DNA from: Luteolibacter flavescens | GTDB taxonomy: Bacteria > Verrucomicrobiota > Verrucomicrobiia > Verrucomicrobiales > Akkermansiaceae | Direction of reading: 5' to 3' | Assembly (NCBI RefSeq): GCF_025950085.1 | Contig: NZ_JAPDDS010000001.1 | Location: forward strand, 186,001 to 250,000 | DNA: 64,000 nucleotides | Shown: piece after piece, positions 59,230 to 64,000 of the stretch | Position numbering within the stretch: the first letter of the stretch is position 1 | Layout: each line of letters opens with the position of its first letter | Notes under the pieces: model-generated | The model's input: only the letters and a program-made list of their open reading frames with translations | Told to the model about the DNA's origin: nothing | The model's database searches: none | Position numbers and translations under genes: made by a program

Positions 59230-61296
59230 TTACCAGTCTTTTTCAGGCTGACGGTATTCCGTGCGACCCGGATTCAGGGCGCCCTTTTCGAAATCTGCAT
59301 TCTCGCGAAGGATGCGGCTGGCGGCTTCTTCCGGGGTCTCACCGGCCTTCGGCTGCTTGCCGCCGTCCTTGTCGCCTTCCCGGTCACCCTTGCCATCGCG
59401 GTCATCGGGACGATCGCCACCTTCGCCATCGTTCTCCTGCTCGTCGCCCTCACCGCCTTGGCCTTCACGGTCTTCCTGACCTTGGCCCTCGCCCTCCTGG
59501 TCGCCCTCGCCACCTTCGCCGGGCTGGGGTGGGCCTTGGCCTTCGCCCTCGCCGGGTGCAGGCATCGGCTGGAGTTGCTCGGCGTTTTCCTCCACTTCCT
59601 CGAGGATCTCGCGGAGGCGCTTGAGATACTTCACGGTGAGCTTCCGGTTGTGGCGCGCATTCTCAAGCGACGGATCATACTGCAGCGCGGAGTCGAAGTG
59701 ATGGACGCTGTCCATCCAGTCGCTGAGCAAGTCCAGGAATTTGTTCAGTCCGGCACTGGTCCCGCTTTCGGGGGCCTGGCTCTGCATCCACTCCGAGAGC
59801 GATTCGCGGACGATGGTGTCGAAGGTCTCCATCGGATCCGGTTGCTCGCCATCTTCCGTTTTTGGAGCCTCCTTCGATAGGCCGAGGACGGAGTCCGAGA
59901 TCCGGCCGAAGGCATTAGGACGACCTTGCTCCTCCTTCGGATTCACATTCGGGTAGGCGGCATCGCGGGAAAGCCGCTTCCAGCCGGCCCCGAAAAGCAC
60001 ACTGCCCATGCCATGGTGTGCGGCGGCACGGACGTTGCGGTCTTTGGACGTCAGCGCGCTGCTGAATGCGGCACGAGCGCTTTCGAGGTCGCCGTCCAGA
60101 TAGGCGGCATTTCCTTCGGCCAGACGGTAGCGGGCGATCTTTTCGGGATCTTGCTCCGCGAGCGCGAGGCCCTTGAAATAGGTGGCAGCATCCTTGTGCC
60201 TGCCTTCTACGAGGGCACGGCGGGCATCGGCTTCCACACCGGCCTCGGCCGGCCGGGGCAGCAGCATCAGGAATGCCGCGGTGACAGCGGTGCTCGCCGG
60301 GCCGAGTCCACGCCAGCGGGTGCCGGCGATGACCGAGGCGATCAGCATCAGGATGCCGGGCAGCACGAACCATTGATAATACTCGATGGGAACAAAGCGC
60401 TCCCGGCCCGCGATTTCGAACTGCTTCATGTCGGAAATCGCCAGCTTCACCATTTCAGGGATGCTGGTTGCGGACGTCGCGGCGGCAAAGCGTCCGCCGG
60501 TCTCCATGGCCATCCGCTTGAGTGGCTCGGCATTCAGGGCGCTGCGCACCACGGCACCGGAGCGATCGCGGTGGCGGCCATCGGGATAGTCGCTGTCCGG
60601 GACGAAGTCGCCGAGTTCCGTGCCCATGCCGATGGTAAAAACGTAGATGCCCGCGGTTTTGGCATCTTGCGCGAGCTTCATCATGCGGCCGGTGGTCTCG
60701 TCACCGTCCGTCATGATGATCAGGGCATTTTCCTTCTGCCCGGTCTCCTTCAGGATCTTGATCGCCATCTCCAGCATGTCTTCCAGATTCGTCCCGCCGA
60801 GGGGGATGAAATTGGTGTCGAGCTGGTCGATGGTTTCGCGAACGGCGGCATGGTCCGGCGTGAGCGGTGCGACCAGATAGGGGCTGCCTGCAAAGCCGAT
60901 CACGCCGATCCGGTCGCCCGGCAGCGCTTCCATGAGATCGTAGCAGAGGGTCTTCGACTGCGTCAGCCGGTCAGGCTTGAGGTCCTTCGCCAACATGCTG
61001 CGGGAGAGATCGATCGCGAAGAGGACATTCCGGCCCTTCGTGGTCTCCGCTTCGAGGCCCTTCGTGGTCTGCGGGCGAGCAAGGCCGATCGCCAGCAGGG
61101 ACATGCCTCCCATCAGGAATGAGAAGGCAAGCCAGCGGGGCAGGGTGCTGCCACGGCGAAGGAGCTTCGGGCGCAGGCGAGCCGCGGAGAATGCCGCCCA
61201 CTGCTTGCGCCGGAGACGGCCGGTGAGCACCGCGCCGATAACGAACAGCGGGATCAGCAAGAGCAGCAGGAGCCAGGCTGGTTCGGCGAGCTTCAT
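59230..61296 (-). CDS. BatB-BatC fusion: VWA domain plus TPR and low-complexity tail
   Basis: Two TM helices near the N-terminus flank the start of a von Willebrand A domain with an intact MIDAS (D96-x-S98-x-S100 in A-I-D-L-S-R-S). A further TM helix follows near residue 310, then TPR repeats (about 350-470), an acidic region, and a low-complexity C-terminus of G-E-G-E-G-Q, D-R-E-G-Q-G and similar. BatB and BatC are usually separate genes; here they are one frame. The start at 61296 overlaps the BatA stop by 4 bases and gives the normal N-terminus; an upstream start at 61371 is rejected. Confidence 0.87.
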   Translation of the reverse strand: MKLAEPAWLLLLLLIPLFVIGAVLTGRLRRKQWAAFSAARLRPKLLRRGSTLPRWLAFSFLMGGMSLLAIGLARPQTTKGLEAETTKGRNVLFAIDLSRSMLAKDLKPDRLTQSKTLCYDLMEALPGDRIGVIGFAGSPYLVAPLTPDHAAVRETIDQLDTNFIPLGGTNLEDMLEMAIKILKETGQKENALIIMTDGDETTGRMMKLAQDAKTAGIYVFTIGMGTELGDFVPDSDYPDGRHRDRSGAVVRSALNAEPLKRMAMETGGRFAAATSATSIPEMVKLAISDMKQFEIAGRERFVPIEYYQWFVLPGILMLIASVIAGTRWRGLGPASTAVTAAFLMLLPRPAEAGVEADARRALVEGRHKDAATYFKGLALAEQDPEKIARYRLAEGNAAYLDGDLESARAAFSSALTSKDRNVRAAAHHGMGSVLFGAGWKRLSRDAAYPNVNPKEEQGRPNAFGRISDSVLGLSKEAPKTEDGEQPDPMETFDTIVRESLSEWMQSQAPESGTSAGLNKFLDLLSDWMDSVHHFDSALQYDPSLENARHNRKLTVKYLKRLREILEEVEENAEQLQPMPAPGEGEGQGPPQPGEGGEGDQEGEGQGQEDREGQGGEGDEQENDGEGGDRPDDRDGKGDREGDKDGGKQPKAGETPEEAASRILRENADFEKGALNPGRTEYRQPEKDW

Positions 61297-62294
61297 GGCG
61301 AGGGCGGTGGATTGAGGGCCAGGACGAAGGCTGCGGACAGCGCAGTAACAATCGATGCGACCAGGAACCACGGGAAGAGCTCCGTGTCTTCAATGACGGT
61401 GCGGGAGACGGTGGTGGATTTCTCCAGGTCGTCGATGCTCTTGAAGGTGTTCTCAAGCTCCTCGACATTCTGAGCCCAGTAGTGCTCGCCGCCGGTCAAG
61501 GTCGCGATTTTCTGGAGGGTCGGCAGGTCGAATTCCTGGCGGGCGAAGCGCTGGATATGTCGCTCCACGCGACCTTCCTTCGTGCCGATGGCGATGGTGT
61601 AGATCTTGATGCCGAGCTTCTTGGCATTCTCCGCAGCTTCGATCGGGGCGATCTTGCCGGAATTCGACGCTCCGTCGGTAAGCAGCACGATGATCTTGCT
61701 CTTCGCATCGCGGGATTCGAGGCGGGTCGAAGCGGCGGCAATCGCCGAGCCGATGGCGGTGCCCTGTTCGTTAAGGATATTCAGATCCACCCGGCGGAAG
61801 CTCTGGAGAAGCCAGTCGTGATCCAGGGTGATGGGGCTGACGGAGTAGGGACGCCCGGAGAAGATGACCATGCCGATGCGGTCGTCATTGCGGCCCTCGA
61901 TGAACTTGTGGACCACGGCCTTCGCCGCATCCAGGCGCTGCAGCGGCCTCCCGTCGGGCGTGCGGAAGTCGTCGATGCTCATCGACAGCGAGACGTCGAA
62001 GGCGATGGCGATGTCGATGCCGCTGGCGGTCTTGCTCTGATACTCATTCCGCCACACGGGGCGGGCCATCGCGAGGATCGCCGGAACCAGCGCGAGAATC
62101 GCGAGCGGCATGCCGAAGGAGAAGGCCGTGCGACGGACCTTTGCTCCCAGGCTGACGAGGACGGAGAGGGTGGAAAAGGTGAGTGCGGCCTCAGCCCCGC
62201 GCCCACGGCGCAGGATGAAGAGCAGCAGGCAGGGGATCAGCAGCAGCAGCCACTGCCACTGGGCGAAGCGGAAATGTTGGAAGAATTCCGTCAT
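61293..62294 (-). CDS. BatA: membrane VWA-domain protein
   Basis: Membrane-anchored von Willebrand A domain protein. Two N-terminal hydrophobic segments (about 15-30 and 60-78) precede the VWA domain, whose MIDAS D100-x-S102-x-S104 is intact (I-A-F-D-V-S-L-S-M-S). Later T-D-G-A-S-N-S-G and a C-terminal TM helix complete the usual layout. The domain faces the periplasm. It is coupled by 4-base ATGA overlaps to the downstream BatB/C and to the upstream DUF4381-like gene, so these genes are translated as one set. Confidence 0.9.
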   Translation of the reverse strand: MTEFFQHFRFAQWQWLLLLIPCLLLFILRRGRGAEAALTFSTLSVLVSLGAKVRRTAFSFGMPLAILALVPAILAMARPVWRNEYQSKTASGIDIAIAFDVSLSMSIDDFRTPDGRPLQRLDAAKAVVHKFIEGRNDDRIGMVIFSGRPYSVSPITLDHDWLLQSFRRVDLNILNEQGTAIGSAIAAASTRLESRDAKSKIIVLLTDGASNSGKIAPIEAAENAKKLGIKIYTIAIGTKEGRVERHIQRFARQEFDLPTLQKIATLTGGEHYWAQNVEELENTFKSIDDLEKSTTVSRTVIEDTELFPWFLVASIVTALSAAFVLALNPPPSP

Positions 62295-62803
62295 GCGAGC
62301 TGATGCTGGTGAAGTCGGTCAAGCAATTGGCGGGCCGCTCCTGCAAGCGCTGCGGGATCTCCCTCCGCGTCCCGACCATACTTCAATCGGGCGAGGTGGG
62401 AAAATCCTTCCGCGGTCACATTCCGGACCTCCTCGGGATAGGCGGAGAGAGCCGCGTGGCGGGAAACGAACTCCTCGTGCGTTTCGAAAAGCGCGGGATC
62501 ACCGCACACGGTGGCCAGGTAACGCCGCAGGATGAGGGAGACCCTCGTTGCGGCGGCCTGCATTCCTCCCTCCGGCAGATTTTGCAGCTCTTTCTGGGCT
62601 CGATTGTAGGCTTCGTTCTTCAGATGGCGCGGGTCTGCTTTCACCGACTTGACGCGGCGGATGAAGAAGATGGTGCCGACGATCGCCACGATCGCCACGG
62701 CGATGGCGACCCATGCCCACGGCGGCATGCCGGGCTCGGGGAGCAGCGGGTCCGCCGGGACGAGTTCCCGCAGCACCAGTGCGTCATCGGATTCCTTTGC
62801 CAT
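62291..62803 (-). CDS. DUF4381-like membrane protein of the Bat cluster
   Basis: 170 aa. A Pro-rich N-terminus is followed by a single TM helix (about 28-48, W-V-A-I-A-V-A-I-V-A-I-V-G-T-I-F-F-I) and a basic, helical cytoplasmic part with R-V-S-L-I-L-R-R-Y-L and F-S-H-L-A-R-L-K-Y-G. This is the usual position and shape of the DUF4381 member of MoxR/VWA clusters. It sits between DUF58 and BatA, overlaps BatA by 4 bases, and lies 9 bases after DUF58. It probably helps assemble the complex at the membrane. Confidence 0.8.
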   Translation of the reverse strand: MAKESDDALVLRELVPADPLLPEPGMPPWAWVAIAVAIVAIVGTIFFIRRVKSVKADPRHLKNEAYNRAQKELQNLPEGGMQAAATRVSLILRRYLATVCGDPALFETHEEFVSRHAALSAYPEEVRNVTAEGFSHLARLKYGRDAEGDPAALAGAARQLLDRLHQHQLA

Positions 62804-62812
62804 GGGATGAGA

Positions 62813-63706
62813 TCAGCGGGAGCGCCTGCGGGCGCGTTTCTTGAGGAGACGGTGGAGATCGCCGAGGCGGTCGCGATCGGTGGAGATCTGCGCGTGGTCG
62901 ATGCCGTTTTTCTTGCAGGTGTCGCGGACGCCCTCCATCTGGCGGCGCATCAGCTTTTCGTAGCCCATGCGCAGATTGGCGTTGTTCGTGTTGATCTGCG
63001 CTTCCCAGCCGGTTTCAGGGTCGGTGAAGACCACTTTACCAGCCTTCGGCAGCGTCATTTCGAGGGGGTCCGTCACCTGCAGGGCGATGGTCTCGTGCTT
63101 GCGGGAGAGCTTCCCGAGGGGCTTGTCGAGCGGGTCGTCGAAGAAATCAGAGATCAGGACGACGAAGGCCTTTTTGCGGAGCGAGGTGATCAGGAAATCA
63201 CAAGCCGAGCGGATGGAGGTGCCCGGCTTGTCCGGCTGGGCCATCAGGATCTCGCGGACGATCCGCAGCACATGACGGGTGCCCTTTGCCGCCGGAACGA
63301 AGAGGATGGGCTCGTGGGCGAAGAGCAGCAGGCCGACCTTGTCGCCATTGCCCGCCGCGCTGAAGCCGAGGATGGCGGCAGCCTCCGCAGCGGCCTCGCG
63401 CTTCGAGAAATGCACGCTGCCGAAGTCCCCGGAGCCGGAGATGTCCACCGCGAGGATCACCGAGAGCTCACGCTCCTCCCGGAATTTCCGGATAAAGGGA
63501 GACCCCATCCGGGCGGTGACATTCCAGTCGATGAAACGGATTTCATCGCCGTGCGCGTATTCGCGGAAGTCGTCGAAATCGAGGCCCTGGCCGCGGAAGG
63601 ACGACTGGTATTCGCCGGCAAAGGTTTCCTTCACCAGACGCCGGGCCTTCAGCTCCAGCTTCCGGACCCGGTTCATCACCTCCTCGATGTGCTCGTCGTG
63701 AGTCAT
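62813..63706 (-). CDS. DUF58 protein of the MoxR cluster
   Basis: 297 aa, soluble. The DUF58 family is a VWA-like fold that works with MoxR ATPases. Motifs include R-R-L-V-K-E-T-F-A-G-E-Y-Q-S-S-F-R-G-Q-G near the N-terminus, F-D-D-F-R-E-Y (family hallmark) and D-W-N-V-T-A-R-M-G-S-P with A-V-D-I-S-G-S, whose D-x-S-x-S is a MIDAS-like site. The start at 63706 (M-T-H-D-E-H-I-E-E-V) is preferred to the one 30 bases upstream. It is separated from the moxR end by the inverted-repeat region, which may modulate relative expression. Confidence 0.9.
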   Translation of the reverse strand: MTHDEHIEEVMNRVRKLELKARRLVKETFAGEYQSSFRGQGLDFDDFREYAHGDEIRFIDWNVTARMGSPFIRKFREERELSVILAVDISGSGDFGSVHFSKREAAAEAAAILGFSAAGNGDKVGLLLFAHEPILFVPAAKGTRHVLRIVREILMAQPDKPGTSIRSACDFLITSLRKKAFVVLISDFFDDPLDKPLGKLSRKHETIALQVTDPLEMTLPKAGKVVFTDPETGWEAQINTNNANLRMGYEKLMRRQMEGVRDTCKKNGIDHAQISTDRDRLGDLHRLLKKRARRRSR

Positions 63707-63713
63707 GGGAAAG

Positions 63714-63840
63714 AGACGCAAGACCGGGAGACACAAGACGCAAGACTGGAGGATATCCAGTGAGCCGTGCTGGTCCCGTCGTTCGCGCGCCGCATCATGG
63801 TTTGAGATCTTGCGTCTTGGGTCTCGAAGTCTTGCGTCTT
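63714..63840. repeat. Four-copy inverted repeat between moxR and the DUF58 gene
   Basis: AGACGCAAGAC occurs at 63714-63724 and 63736-63746, and its complement TCTTGCGTCTT at 63808-63818 and 63830-63840. Each pair has a 22-base period and shares GAGAC between the copies, so two ~34-base arms face each other across about 60 bases. The outer edge of the right arm touches the moxR stop codon. It can form a long hairpin in RNA, and may be a mobile-type intergenic repeat. Confidence 0.7.
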
Positions 63841-64000
63841 CAAGGCACCGGCACCTTCGAGAGGATGCGATCCAGCACTTGGTCGGTGGTCACTTCCTCG
63901 GCCTCGGCCTCGTAGCTGAGCAGGATACGGTGGCGGAGGACGTCGTGCGCCATGTCCTTCACGTCCTGGGGGGTCACGTAGGCGCGGCCGACGCAGAAGG
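63840..64000 (-). CDS. MoxR-family AAA+ ATPase, C-terminal end (partial)
   Basis: Only the last ~52 codons lie in the window; the gene continues beyond its right edge. The visible part is the AAA lid: G-R-A-Y-V-T-P-Q-D-V-K-D-M-A-H-D-V-L-R-H then R-I-L-L-S-Y-E-A-E-A, ending V-P-V-P. This matches the C-terminus of MoxR ATPases, which are chaperone-like AAA+ proteins that act on DUF58 and VWA partners. Its position upstream of DUF58 and Bat genes supports the call. Confidence 0.9.
   Translation of the reverse strand, partial: FCVGRAYVTPQDVKDMAHDVLRHRILLSYEAEAEEVTTDQVLDRILSKVPVP

Noticed and set aside
1-64000. CRISPR array, insertion sequence, prophage or integrative element
   Set aside because: No repeat-spacer ladder, transposase, integrase or phage structural gene is seen. 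The only regular repeats are inside two surface-protein genes and the short intergenic repeats listed.

Overview
The window is a chromosomal segment of a GC-rich Gram-negative bacterium, most likely a member of Verrucomicrobiota (Luteolibacter/Verrucomicrobiaceae-like). The pointers are haem-binding PSCyt1 proteins with DUF1549/DUF1553, a ThuA-domain protein, a PQQ-like propeller paired with a small cytochrome c, a PEP-CTERM protein, an ECF sigma factor with a membrane-anchored C-terminal extension, a DACNV-type diadenylate cyclase and a complete Bat/MoxR cluster. Most genes have no clear Shine-Dalgarno and many neighbours are joined by 4-base ATGA overlaps. The taxonomic call rests on gene families, not on a marker gene.

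Layout. 1-3.7 kb: an MFS transporter, a nested palindrome, dnaB and a small AT-richer gene behind DnaA-box-like sites. 3.7-13 kb, all minus strand: a cytochrome/WD40/coiled-coil protein, a small orphan, a PSCyt1-DUF1549-DUF1553 protein, a ThuA protein, an endonuclease/exonuclease/phosphatase-fold lipoprotein and an L,D-transpeptidase. 13.1-13.6 kb: two tRNA-Gln genes with matching promoters. 13.7-18.4 kb: a DACNV/DAC protein divergent from a GH18 protein, then an exported ClpP-like protease and a two-TM protein. 18.4-22.3 kb: phosphate handling, with PiT-DUF47 divergent from PstB-PhoU. 22.3-28.7 kb: a GH43 protein, two orphans, a PEP-CTERM protein and a 1090-residue repeat protein. 28.8-38.5 kb: RluD-type pseudouridine synthase, a zinc-ribbon Ser/Thr kinase, a ParE-like topoisomerase subunit, a LuxR regulator, a Tat-exported lectin-like protein and a short-repeat surface protein. 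38.6-42.5 kb: methionine synthase split over two coupled genes. 42.7-45.6 kb: the sigma-TM fusion and a paralogue of its outer domain. 45.7-48.2 kb: the propeller/cytochrome pair. 48.4-56 kb: a plus-strand run with DUF2868 and DUF3482-GTPase proteins, NAGPA, GDPD, rhomboid, MazG and a beta-helix protein. 56.1-64 kb, minus strand: cyclophilin, then the Bat cluster BatD/E, BatB/C, BatA, a DUF4381-like protein, DUF58 and the end of MoxR.

Taken together, housekeeping genes (dnaB, parE-like, metH, rluD, mazG, tRNAs) are interleaved with a large secreted fraction: glycan-active enzymes, haem proteins and repeat-rich surface proteins. Three surface proteins end in the same short C-terminal module, while one carries PEP-CTERM, which suggests more than one surface-sorting route. 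Signalling is represented by a probable c-di-AMP synthase, a membrane kinase, a LuxR regulator and the membrane-anchored sigma factor.

No CRISPR array, insertion sequence, prophage or rRNA was seen. No stretch longer than 300 bases is left without a gene if the small genes below are accepted. Short intergenic structures worth attention are an 86-base nested palindrome (1501-1586), DnaA-box-like repeats (3573-3655) and a four-copy inverted repeat after moxR (63714-63840).
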